DNA from: Siphonodentalium dalli
Taxonomy: Eukaryota > Mollusca > Scaphopoda > Gadilida > Siphonodentaliidae
Direction of reading: 5' to 3'
NCBI GenBank assembly: GCA_032622095.1
Contig: CP136067.1
Span: 77,154,705-77,218,704, forward strand
Length of the DNA stretch: 64,000 nt
Part shown: positions 13,001-23,105 of the stretch, piece by piece
Layout: the number at the start of each line of letters is the position of its first letter
How positions within the stretch are numbered: position 1 is the first letter of the stretch
Notes under the pieces: generated by a model
Told to the model about the DNA's origin: nothing
The model's database searches: none
Seen by the model: the letters and a program-made list of their open reading frames with translations, nothing else
Position numbers and translations under genes: made by a program

Positions 13001-13348
13001 CATTTGATAATTGAGTTACGAGGTTGATAAAGTTCCCGGTAAAATCATAAAAATTGGCATAAAACAATCGTTGGTGGTCGTTAGCGCGGTATGAGGCATG
13101 AGTTGCCTTACTATCCTTTTCCCTTTCAGGCTGTGAGGGAGTCAGTTTCTATCCGTATTTGTGTGTGTTGTTCGGCATACGTGGAAAAGCGCCACCTGGT
13201 GGGATATTGTTACGACATGGTGAATAACCATGTGGACGAATTATTCGTGTGGATGTCACCTCGTCCACCAGAGTCCAGGTTAGTTTATTTGCGTATCACA
13301 TTTCCTGTATATGACATTGCGTTATATGCATGCACGGACTAGCGTCAC
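7087..13348. other. No recognisable gene; isolated short motifs
   Basis: No protein motif, long repeat or convincing ORF. Points of note: a pair of AACGCTCTT motifs 41 bp apart (7391 and 7432), a 17-base poly-G run (9154-9170), a 100-bp stretch at about 10405-10510 that resembles 1530-1640 of the tandem 2-kb unit, and a minus-strand 'gggccaataaagttatcttg' sequence near 11583-11610 that resembles a LINE polyadenylation tail. Host introns or intergenic DNA are both possible. Confidence 0.5.
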
Positions 13349-13385
13349 CACCACCACCACCACCACCCACCACCACCAACAACAA
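13349..13385. repeat. (CAC)n microsatellite
   Basis: A run of CAC triplets interrupted once, passing into AAC/AGC triplets (to about 13400). The short ORF that ends just before it has no recognisable feature. Confidence 0.9.
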
Positions 13386-13400
13386 CAGCAACACAACCAG

Positions 13401-14663
13401 CATCACTGTAAAAGTATTGGGTTAGGAGGTTTAAGGTTATATATCATAAACGACATGATATGATTTAATACCTTTTATATATGATGAATGAAGAAGAAAT
13501 GTAATTCACATGTGGACGGCAAGAGAGTTCGGTTTTCTGTTATTGCGTCGTCACCTCGTCATTGTCCGGATATCATCGGGCATAGTTGGGTAACTTCCGG
13601 CTCTTCCGTACATTCGCTTGGACAGCACGATATCCGTGATATATACCGTACCCTTGATCGACTCTTCCCCACTTTGACAAAAAGATCGAACAACCTACTC
13701 TAAACGTGAGGGGCTGTGTTTACCAATACCTCTTGACCCAAAAATGAGGCAGCACAGTTCTCAGAGACATGGGTAACACCTCTCTGATACCGCTCAGTGA
13801 ACACCGCTCTGATGGGTTCCAAAAGCCCATATATTCGAAACACAAAAGCCAAAAAGATGCTTATGTTAAGTTGTTAACCATGCACTTAACAAATTCTATC
13901 TAATGAATTTTGAACTACATCATTTTACATCGTAGGATTAGGTTATTACCATCAGCTGATCGTAATATGAGGTATCAGCGATTGTGACTAGATGGTTTTT
14001 AATATACTAAAATTCTTGTATGATCTGTCAGCTTTTCATGCGACCAGATTTCTCTTATGTAGTGTTTTGCGTCAAAAGGCCAGCTGTCCTCTAGATTATG
14101 AACTTTTCAAGCCACTAAAACTTTAACATATATTAAAACGAATGCAATTGCTTCAGTTAGGATTTAACACATGTCGTTGGACTCATTCTTTTCTTGTCTA
14201 ATTCTATGATTATGTAGTCTGGATCCGTATCGTATCAGAAGTTAAAACGCACTACTTTCTTTCAAACTATATAAATATAGCTTCAGTCCGAAAAAACTTC
14301 AACATTTGAGCGATTCTTGGAAAGGTTAATACCATTGATGATAATTAGCACACACAAACTCTTCCCTCTACTTCCTCTGAGCGAATAAATACATCGAGAT
14401 GGTTTGACATTGATGGAGTTTTAGAGTTATCATTCTTTTGTTAAATGTTATTGTTTACTATTCTTGAGTGCTCACAAATGGATGAAACTGCGGTATGAAA
14501 TTATTGTATGAATGAGTATCCTAGAATAGGTGTCGAAAACAGACATGCCCAAAAAGTGTACGGTTATCAGAAAGTTGGAATACGACAATTTGTGGATCGG
14601 CGGTTGCATAACTGCCACTAAAAGAATGCAGTCTTCACAACAAAACGACTCCATACGGCGTCA
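13401..14663. other. No recognisable gene
   Basis: Unassigned DNA between the CAC microsatellite and the foldback element. Reading frames of 60-71 codons show no motif. Confidence 0.45.
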
Positions 14664-14671
14664 GACCGATT

Positions 14672-15067
14672 TTCCGAAGACCTATTACTACGAAGGCCCA
14701 CAACTCCGAAGGGCCGATTCTCCGACGGCCCATAACTCCGAAGATCCGATTCTCCGACGGCCCATAACTCCGAAGATCCGATTCTCCGAAAGCCCATAAC
14801 TCCGAAGGGCCGATTCTCCGAAAGCCCATAACTCCGAAGGGCCGATTTTCCGAAGACCTATAACTCCGAAGGTCTATAACTCCGAAGGTCCGATTCTCCG
14901 AAGGTCCATAACTCCGAAGGTCCATAACTCCGAAGGTCTATAGCTCCGAAGATCCGATTCTCCGAAGGTCTATAACTCCGAAGGTCCGATTCTCCGAAGG
15001 TCTATAACTCCGAAGGTCCGATTCTCCGAAGGTCCGATTCTCCGAAGGTCCGATTCTCCGAAGATTT
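14672..15067. repeat. 16-bp minisatellite, left arm
   Basis: About 24 units of the CTCCGAAGGTC family. The distal part (14672-14830) has more variants (GGCCCA, GATCCGATT, a CGACGG change), the proximal part is more uniform. This is the left arm of the foldback element. Confidence 0.9.
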
Positions 15068-15109
15068 TGTTTTATCGGGGTATTATCGTTTACTAAATAG
15101 TGTACAGTC

Positions 15110-15300
15110 CAGTGGCGAAGCCAAGTGGTCAAAAAATTCCTACTGCCCCTATTAAACCTCTACTGCTATTTCAGACAATATGGGCCCCTACCAAAACATG
15201 TCCAATGTCATGTAAACGCCCGGAAATCGTTCATGGGGCATCAAAATATTCAAACTTTTCCTACTGCCCCCACCTAAATGGGAATCCTGGCCCGCCACTG
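15110..15300. mobile_element. Short TIR element (CAGTGGCG ends), left copy
   Basis: Starts CAGTGGCGAAGCCA and ends TGGCCCGCCACTG, so the termini are inverted repeats of the CAGTGGCG type found on many non-autonomous hAT/Chapaev-like elements (family assignment is inference). No ORF. Interior sequence around AACATGTC...TGTCATGTAAACG matches the reverse complement of the copy at 15452-15732. No direct-repeat target duplication is visible at its ends. Confidence 0.6.
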
Positions 15301-15451
15301 ACTATACACCAGATACTATAACGTTACGTTGGCCCATGATATGCCAGAGTAAAATGTACAGGGGTGAACGGGGAAGAACTTGTCGCCCCTGTGCATGTTA
15401 GGCTACTCTGACATTCTTGCAGCGTTTCGTTATAATATACCCGGTGCACAC
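15301..15451. repeat. Imperfect palindromic spacer in foldback centre
   Basis: Reads as an inverted repeat: 'actata...actataacgttacg' at the left is answered by 'cgtttcgttataatata' at the right, and GGCAACAT-like inner parts pair around 'aggggtga ... tcgcccct'. It is continuous with the flanking inverted elements, so the inversion symmetry runs through the whole block. Confidence 0.6.
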
Positions 15452-15732
15452 CAGTGGCGGAGCCAGGGTTCCCATTTAGGGGTGCACATTAATTAGCATA
15501 TGTGGGGGATATGTGGGGGATATATCATGCATATGATATGCCGAAAGCATATCACGAAGGCCTGATTTGGCGCATGCATGGGAGGGGTCGCCCCCAATTG
15601 TTGGTCCGGGGGCTCCCCTGTGCAGGAACACTGAATATTTGAATGCCTAGGAGGGATTTCCGGACGTTTACATGACACTTGACATGTTTTTTGGGGGCGG
15701 TCTTCCCTAGGGCCCCATTGACCCCGCCACTG
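15452..15732. mobile_element. Short TIR element (CAGTGGCG ends), right inverted copy
   Basis: Starts CAGTGGCGGAGCCAGGG and ends GACCCCGCCACTG. Its reverse complement aligns with the left copy through the AACATGTC, GTCATGTAAACG and GGAAAT blocks but has about 90 bp more sequence, including a doubled ATATGTGGGGG motif at 15499-15525. No coding capacity. Confidence 0.6.
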
Positions 15733-15767
15733 GACTGTACACTATTTAATAAGCGATAAAACATGAT

Positions 15768-16110
15768 CTTCGGATAATCGGTCCTTCGGAGAATCGGACC
15801 TTCGGAGAATCGGACCTTCGGAGTTATAGACCTTCGGAGAATCGGACCTTCGGAGTTATAGACCTTCGGAGTTATGGCCCTTCGGAGTTATAGACCTTCG
15901 GAGTTATGGGCGTTCGGAGTTATAGACCTTCGGAGTTATGGGCGTTCGGAGTTATAGGCCTTCGGAGAATCGGACCTTCGGAGAATCGGACCTTCGGAGT
16001 TATAGACCTTCGGAGAATCGGACCTTCGGAGTTATAGACCTTCGGAAAATCGGGCCTTCGGAGTTATGGATCTTCGGAGAATCGGACCTTCGGAGTTATG
16101 GGTCTTCGGA
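15768..16110. repeat. 16-bp minisatellite, right arm (inverted)
   Basis: About 21 units in reverse orientation (CCTTCGGAGTTATAGA and CCTTCGGAGAATCGGA). Unit order does not mirror the left arm exactly, so the arms have changed copy number independently or were homogenised within each arm. Confidence 0.9.
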
Positions 16111-16112
16111 AA

Positions 16113-17624
16113 AACGCTACGTAACCCTCCATACCGAGCAGGGACCAATGGGCGATTGTATTGCTGCATGTGTTAGGACCTATACTGCCCGGTGATTATG
16201 TTATGTTCAGCACGGGTGCCGACTCCCGTGCACTTATAATGATACACGCATGTACACATATATGTGTATTATTTAAGTGAAATAATGTAATGTATCCACT
16301 ATACATGACCCAAGACGTCTATAGAAAGAACATATTTAACAGGAGACTCATTTGCGGAAGAATCGAACATCAGCCAGTTAGGAATCCCTCTCACTACGGG
16401 TTTGTTGCTGTAAACGTAAACGCTCTTTATCATATTATATATATATATATATTCCACTGAACAGAGAAGAGAGGTTGTCATAACATATACTGTAGTATTT
16501 CATACTGCAAAAGTAGTGTTATTTCCCGATGTTCTTTATATGGTCCGTTCCAATTATTGTATATACATTATTTTCATATGCAATACTTCTGGTCTTGCAA
16601 TGTGCATCTCTGCTGCAAAGCATGTGCACTTTTAACAATTGCTTTAATATTCTCTTCTGACCAGCTGACCAAAAAGTCACAAAAGATGCTTGTGAGATTG
16701 TGTCTTTATATTATCCACACTGCATTGTGTTATAGATGCAGCAACCTGCAGCCCAGCTGGGATTATGTCGCGTGTTCATGGATATCCTAAAACGTCAAAT
16801 CTTGCTTGACGGAGTGAACTAATGTGCTTTGACATTCATATCTGTCACAGATTATACTTGATTAAAAAATTGCTCATTATAGTGATTGTAATAGTTTGAG
16901 TCCTTGGTGCAACTGATATTAACACCATGCAGACGGTTATCGCGATACCCCTGTAATTATCTACCTGTATATAACCCAAAAACCAGATGGCTTTGGTGAT
17001 TCAAACATTTGTATATATGATACAATCTTAAGTACCAGCAATGCCAACAAACAGGGCAGATAATTATCACAAACTTTTACATCACACTTTCCACCCCCGT
17101 TTTAAATAGAAAATAAACAGTATTTTCCTCTGAAGTCATATATATATATGGTGGTATAGAAGTGACCGTTTGAGATTTTGTGCAACCGTGCGCATTTCTT
17201 TAGAGAGAATTGTGTGTATTACTTGCAAAACACCATCACATTTTGATGTTATTAAGTCCATTTTGTCATTTGAACGGCGTATGCATCTTGTTTGCGATGA
17301 AATTGGATATGGAGAGCGCGAGCAGTGATCGGAGTTCGCACTTGAATTTGATCTGTTCGATTGCAATTTCAGCGGAAATCGTCCATGATAAGATTCACCA
17401 TTACATCTCCAGTTATTATTACATTGAGGTGGTGATTTTGTATTTAGCTCCAAAATGTATAGCGCTGGTGTGCGTTAGGGTGTTTTCGTCGTTTTCTGAA
17501 TGTAAAGAACCACGTGGCAAATAGAACATATTTTGTTTTGTGATGTAGTCATCGTCATAAATTACCTTTCGATTATATTGGTAGAATTGAACATGTTCTT
17601 CTGGTTTAAAATTTTAAAATTGAC
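16113..17624. other. No recognisable gene
   Basis: Holds a short AT microsatellite (about 16436-16452), one AACGCTCTTTA motif (16419-16429) and, at 17136-17453 on the minus strand, an open frame of 105 codons rich in Ser, Asn and basic residues. That frame lies just downstream of the gag remnant and could be its decayed tail, but I see no zinc knuckle, so I do not call it. Confidence 0.4.
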
Positions 17625-18309
17625 AAGGTTCTTGTTTCGCTTGTCGAAATTCTTGTTTCGCTTGTCGAAACTTTATTTGTGCTACTTTGGGCAGATCGTT
17701 ATCACCGAACCGATTTTCCATTTCAATAAGAATTTTACTGAACGTCATATTCGGACTATTTGTTATACGAGCAACGTGTAATATTCGATGGCGGAACATT
17801 CAAGGCAAGATAGAAGGGCAACTTTACATTTAATTCTATTCCAACGTTGATATTCATCAAATGAGAGAACTCCAGGTTCCTTTACTGTCGTATATGAAAA
17901 GGGTATTTGCGACGAAGAGAGTTCACTTCATTTATAGGCACATCTTGGCACATCTGCGTCAGCAGACCCGAGCATATTTTGGTTTAATATTAATTTTCTC
18001 GCCCGCGGTTGTTACTGTAATTGACCGATTGTTGGTTCCTGCAATAGGCTTTGATCAGACCGATGCATATGATAAGGATTGGATACCAGCTGATTCCAAT
18101 ATGACGGTGGTACACGTCTCTTGTTTGATAAAAGATTGTTGAACATGTTTTGTCGGAGCTGGTGTCAAATTTGTGTCATATTGTGGAATTGTTCCCTTAG
18201 TTACTGGAATTGTTGAAATCAGCGGATTTCCCATCCCATTTCCCGATAAGTAAGGAATGGACATATTTGGCATAAATTGGTCCCCTAACTCGGAATTCGC
18301 ATCATGCAT
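17625..18309 (-). pseudogene. Ty3-like retrotransposon gag remnant
   Basis: Minus-strand reading gives a capsid-like segment of an LTR-retrotransposon gag: KVALLSCLECSAIEYYTLL, then after a frameshift FSKILIEMENRFGDNDLP and KVAQIKFRQAKQE. The pattern 'hydrophobic helix, small-x-A, then L...RFG..DLP..AQ.KF.QA.Q' is typical of Ty3-type gag in animals (known family pattern; not searched). Stops and at least one frameshift break the reading; the upstream 85-codon frame (18055-18309, Pro/Thr/Asn-rich) could be the N-terminal part. A 21-bp in-frame tandem duplication repeats the heptad FRQAKQE at about 17629-17672, immediately before a stop. Zinc knuckle, protease and RT are not found nearby, so this is an isolated decayed fragment. 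Confidence 0.55.
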
Positions 18310-18707
18310 GGGTTACGTTAGAATGGTATGTTTGAGGTGAGACCGACACATTGTGAGTTCTTACATAGTCATGTGTTTCCATATATTTTACATATCCATT
18401 CTATTCATATTATTCCCAAACAGCGGTCGGGTTACACGATGTATGTTGGGGTTGAGTATAGTGGTTGAATTCGAACCAATGGCTATATTCGGAGGATGAA
18501 CATTGTTAGCTCGACTCGCATTAAATTCTGCTGAGGTTAATGACGGCGAAGTGAATTGTCATTTGTTGCCCAACCAACATTACTCACTTGCGAGTGTTTG
18601 GTTTAGTTGAGTGTTACTCCACATAACGTGCATGTAAGTTTGATTTGTGGGTAAGCGGACAGCATTCCGACTGAATTTTGTGGCCTGGTTTGGTTAGAAC
18701 ATTCGAG
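18310..18707. other. No recognisable gene
   Basis: Could contain decayed 5' sequence of the gag remnant on the minus strand, but stops are frequent in all frames and no motif is visible. Confidence 0.35.
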
Positions 18708-18800
18708 AGTAAATGAATGAATGCTTTATTGCATATGCTACCATTTAAGGTGAACACCGAAGAACATATATACCAAAAATTGCAATGAGTGTGGATGGTC
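18708..18800 (-). mobile_element. LINE 3' tail (minus strand)
   Basis: Read on the minus strand, this ends GTTCACCTTAAATGGTAGC, ATATGCAATAAAGC followed by ATTCATTCATTT. It matches the plus-strand LINE end at 7031-7086 (CACCTTAAATGGTGGC, then TATGCATTAAACAATTG). The AATAAA signal and the tetranucleotide-like end fit a retrotransposon 3' terminus. No RT motif was seen upstream on the minus strand (18800-19570), so the copy may be severely 5'-truncated. Confidence 0.55.
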
Positions 18801-21800
18801 ACAACACAACAACAAGAAAAGTGACAAGTTCTTTGTAGTACAAACATATTTTGTAACTATCGGTGACTTCACTGTATACCGAAACATGCTGAAATCAATT
18901 CAACTAATGTGAGGTTGTACAACTTGGTTTGCATTCTTTTTGGCACTCATGTTTTCAAGACCAAAAAATCGACTTGCATCTAACGGTAATATCAACTTTG
19001 TATATAAAGTAGCGGCTTTTTATTTACAAGATTACAAAACGTCTCGATCAAGGCGCATTATAGCCGCCCACTTTGTTAGGTATTTCGGTCTTGAACTCCG
19101 GTGTCCTTTCTTCAATTTTGGGGTGACTCAATACACAAAGTTTGAGCTACTTTTAACGCGCCGTTTTATGTTTCCTTCCCAATGGCCGGTTGCAATTTTA
19201 TGGCCAACATTTTTAAGCTCGGCGTGTGTTCGTTTGGGGTGGTTGTGCCTGAACACCACACCATGTCCTCTGGTGACTTTGCTCTCTGACATCAAAAGAA
19301 GCCGCATCGTTTACCCGGGTAAGGCCGGGTGTAATAAACTTGAGGATATTGTGATTCAGGGTAATTAACTAATTGACGTCGAAGTTCTCCCCTGGTCGTG
19401 ATATTACGACTCGCATAAGTCCACAGGCTTATTTAACGAAACTACGCTCTCATTATGCTCTTTCAGTCTTATACTTTGAGTGTTCGTGCAATATTTTCGA
19501 GTCAGACGAATTGATGAATGATTTACTGGCCCATGTTAAATATATTCGTTTGCGCGCGAAACATTAGAAATAAAGGACAACATCGAAATTGTTGCAAAAG
19601 CAGAATAAGAGAAAATGGAGCGAGCAACCGTTATATAAGAGTATAGGGGAGTCGTAATTTGTCCGGGGCATACGTCCGTGAGAAATGGATAATAGTTCAA
19701 CCTGCGCGTGGTAACTAAATAACCAATGTCTTCGGTTAGTCGATGGTGGTTAAACAGATGTCGACAGAATGCAATTCGATATATCTACAGTTGTACCGAA
19801 CACTTTAAACCTGATAATATTGATAATGTATATTAACTATGTTCCGTAGATATATATCAATGAAATACCGGGATAATTGCAAATGCGTTTTATTGTTTCA
19901 AAATACCATCAGAGGCAAAGTGAAAATGAAGCACCGCACAATAACAGCACTCATATTTAGTTATCAAAAGTAAAAATATTTTAAATTCGTGAAGTTTTTA
20001 TTAAAGTTTATTGCTTCTTAACCCAGACACCTACTCATCCCGGAAATTTAGGTGTTATGTTTTTGGGGGTGGGAACTATTTTCATAACGTCGGAATGGTT
20101 GTGTATACATGTACATTTGTCAGAAAGCAACGTGTTGGGAAAGCTTTGACCAAACATATCTGTTTTGGAATTTGTATACGAATCCGACATTAAGATCATC
20201 GTAAGGAAATTCGTAGTGTTTAGTCAAGGATATAGGCATTGTTCTAAATCGAGTTTGGATTTAAAAAACCAAAATTAATTCCATACCGTTTTAAATAATA
20301 TTAATGCTCATTTTCCACTTTGTAATTGCAACATTTGCATGCCATTCAATGTTTGACCAATGTTCAATGTTTAATGGACATAATGGCGAGAATATCAAGT
20401 CACACACGCATCACAAATTTCCACGGATTCGTCGTTATATCCGAATTCTTATTTGCTGCTGGCGAATGATAAACTGCCAATTTTTTGTAAAACCCGAAGG
20501 GTTTTACATACAAGTTATGACCACCCACCTCGCGGTTACATCTCCATAAAAACAGTCCACATGACAGTATATCCTTATATTTATATACATTTAGCGAAAA
20601 AGCCACTTTTGTAAATGTATTTAAATCGAAAAGTGTATCGTGACAAAACCAGCCCAAAATACCCCATAGCACCCTTGGCAAAAGTTAACAGGAACAATTT
20701 CTCTTTATATTGAAACCCCATGATTTATTAAGTCAATCCTGCGCGAGTCCAAATGCGCCCAAAACATTACGCGTTCGTCTTTCCCAAATCTATGACGCGT
20801 CGATGTAATTATGAGGCTGCAGTTATGAGCTGTTGTGCGTTCACCGAGAAATAATTGCAACTAGCCACGTGGGCGCCGACCAATCAGAATGCTGGATTTA
20901 GTGATAATCACACTTAGTATATAGCGACGGGTCTAATCCACGCTTGGTCGACACATACCAAGAAAGGGTTATGTGTAATTTAAATCAATTTCCGTACAAT
21001 CGGAAACCTTCAATCCTCGCACAGATTGGCGACAGCAACCTGTGTGCACTAAACAGATAAATGCACCGATGAATGTACTTTGAAAGTATTTGTTCAAGAA
21101 ATCGTCGATGGGGACCAGAGTTCTGATATCTCAGGGAGGTCGCAGAACACCTAAATCAAAACACCAAAGGGAACCAGGTGGCACACAAGGCAGAATGAGT
21201 TCTCTGGGAAACATAACTTTACATAACGTTGACGGGTTTATATAAGCCAACACGCGTAAAAGTGCTAATTGGAAGTTGTTGCAAATAGTGTGTATATAGG
21301 GAATAGCTATCAGCTTTCCGTGTGGGATGAACGGGAGGTTGATCATGGGTACCAACAGCACAGACTATATATACCTGGACATAGGTATATAGGTAACTTT
21401 CGCGAAACATGTTCAAAAGCTAAAATTTACCCCGTGTTCTTGCATTTTTACTCAAAACACGGTATATGGTATATGTGGTGCGTGGAAGGACTGAGTTCGA
21501 AGTTTCACGTTAATTATCGACTAGCATATCGTATATCGTTGTAAAACTCTTGGTTCCCGGGAATTGAGCAAACGAAAATAAAACTAAAGAAAGAGACAGA
21601 GAGGGAGAGATAGAGAGTGACGGGATGGAGAATGGAGGAGGAAGGGAGACTGACAGATAATGTGTGTGTTGGGAGTGGGTTGCTGATTAAAAATGGAAAA
21701 AACAAAACTTTGTTTGGCTGAATTTCCTTTCTCGTGCCCTGAATGTAAACCAGATTACCGTGTACTCGGCTGGCATCGGACCGATCTGCATCTGATTATC

Positions 21801-22098
21801 ACAGGATGCTGAGTTTGAGTCTGTGAACAATTTGTCGTGGACGAAAATAACCGCTGCACAGCTGCAGATGTATGAGCTTCCCGATGTTTCATTTCCACGT
21901 GGATCATAAAACCGCGTTTCAGCAGACGTTTACGGTTATCCCCCCTTGACACGAACGGGAGATAAAACGCAACACAGCCACTTCATTAAGATAGGAAGTT
22001 CCAACTAGAATTCAGACCAGAACAGAAATTGCGCTCAGCTGTGTTTGAAATATTAACCAGGTTCGAGTTATCAACGGCGTTATATCATATATATATAT
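18801..22098. other. No recognisable gene; one 142-codon open frame
   Basis: The longest frame here (18940-19368, plus) shows no family I recognise and no plausible codon-level features; another follows at 19373-19567. A 50-bp match to a dispersed repeat (GACCAATCAGAATGC, 20878-20892) and a GA-rich degenerate stretch (21590-21660) are the only other items. The final 15 bases before 22099 are an AT microsatellite. Confidence 0.4.
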
Positions 22099-22899
22099 AT
22101 GACACTCCCAGATGCACGAATACGAATTGTACCGAGAATATTAATATCATTCCAGTTGATCGGAAACAATAGCTTGTTCACAGACTGTTTACCAAATATT
22201 GTGGATTTTCTCTCCCTATACGACCCACCGCCTAACACAGAAATCTACTCCACGAACACAACTCACTTTAAATCAAGTTTCCTCCCAACTATGATTGCTG
22301 AATGGAATGTATCGTGCAAAATAACAACTGATGCAAAAAAACTCACAGACCCCACATCAGAACCAACTAAGGACGAAATACTTGCTAATATGTATAATAA
22401 TTTACGCATAGAAGAGACATCAATAAGACCCCCTTCTTACTACAATGTCGGGCTGAGAACATCAAATATTTTGCAATGTAGGCTCCGAAACAACTGCAGC
22501 GATCTCAACTTCGATAAATTTAAAAATTACATATCCTCAAGCCCGTGTTGCTCCTGCGGTAACCAATGTGAAGACGCAAGCCATTTTTTCTTCGAATGTC
22601 CTTTCTACACAGAAGCAAGGAACCGTATGTGGACACGACTAGATGAGCATAAAGTGGTCATCACCAGTATATTAAAGATATTCTTTTTGGCATACCCGAA
22701 ATTAGCGACACCTGAACAGGCGATTATTCGAGACAGTACAATCATTCATCATTTTCACAGACCGATTTCAGTAATCATTATTCCATTGACTCCGCCCACT
22801 GCCACAGCCACAACTACAACCTACATGTGTTTGATTGGGAGCCGGTTCCCCTATGTATACATAGCCGATCACATGGGACACCGTCTCCCACACAAATAA
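22099..22899 (+). pseudogene. LINE ORF2 C-terminal fragment (second family)
   Basis: An open frame of 266 codons encoding the C-terminus of a non-LTR retrotransposon ORF2. Residues about 50-75 read HFKSSFLPTMIAEWN, a conserved post-RT signature (F-x-P-x-x-I-x-x-WN). Residues about 110-140 read PPSYYNVGLRTSNILQCRLR, and about 150-172 hold the zinc-like motif CCSCGNQCEDASHFFFECP followed by FYTEAR. Together these are characteristic of Jockey/CR1-like elements of marine invertebrates (recalled family pattern). It begins directly after an AT microsatellite, so the ATG is only the edge of a 5'-truncated copy; no endonuclease or catalytic RT is present. The last 50 codons (Pro/Thr-rich, after about residue 215) are probably read-through into the 3' UTR. 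This family differs from the one at 6030-6673. Confidence 0.8.
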
Positions 22900-23105
22900 C
22901 AACAAAACTTTCATTCCAGCAAAACCAAAACCATCGACTTGAATTCACCAGCAGCTGAACGCCAGGGGAGAGGAGCTTCACTAAGTTTCGTAACTTGTGC
23001 TCCGATCCCCTGTGCACCCACAACATCATCCATATATTCTGTTTGTAAATTATTCCATGTATTTGTGGGTCACAATAAATATGTTCAAACAAACAGAAAT
23101 CGGCA
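22900..23105 (+). mobile_element. 3' UTR of the 22.1-kb LINE
   Basis: Continues from the ORF to an AATAAA signal at about 23075-23081 followed by ATGTTCAAACAAACAG, where I place the element end. No terminal microsatellite is obvious, so the exact end is uncertain by tens of bases. Confidence 0.45.

Larger units (their letters stand above)
14664..16112. mobile_element. Multi-layer foldback element with 16-bp tandem-repeat arms
   Basis: The whole 1.45-kb block is one hierarchical inverted repeat. Outer arms are arrays of a 16-bp unit: about 24 units at 14672-15067 on one side and about 21 reverse-complement units at 15768-16110 on the other. Two unit types alternate, CTCCGAAGGTCTATAA and CTCCGAAGGTCCGATT. 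Inside these comes a non-repetitive inverted segment ending GTACAGTC (to 15109) and GACTGTAC (from 15733). The centre (15110-15732) holds two CAGTGGCG-ended elements in opposite orientation around a palindromic spacer. Long inverted repeats built of short tandem units are the hallmark of foldback-type elements (Drosophila FB, sea urchin TU). No transposase gene is present. ORFs of 85-96 codons with 16-residue periodicity (three 16-bp units are 48 bp) are by-products of the array. Confidence 0.8.

Noticed and set aside
14635-15132. Repetitive proteins of the LRSYGPSENRTFG type in the foldback arms
   Set aside because: Sixteen-bp units have a 48-bp (16-codon) period in any open frame; frames appear on both arms and strands without a plausible start or other domain.
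18940-19368. 142-codon ORF as a gene
   Set aside because: No recognisable domain on either strand and it lies upstream of a minus-strand LINE tail, so it may be antisense of decayed element sequence; not supported enough to call.
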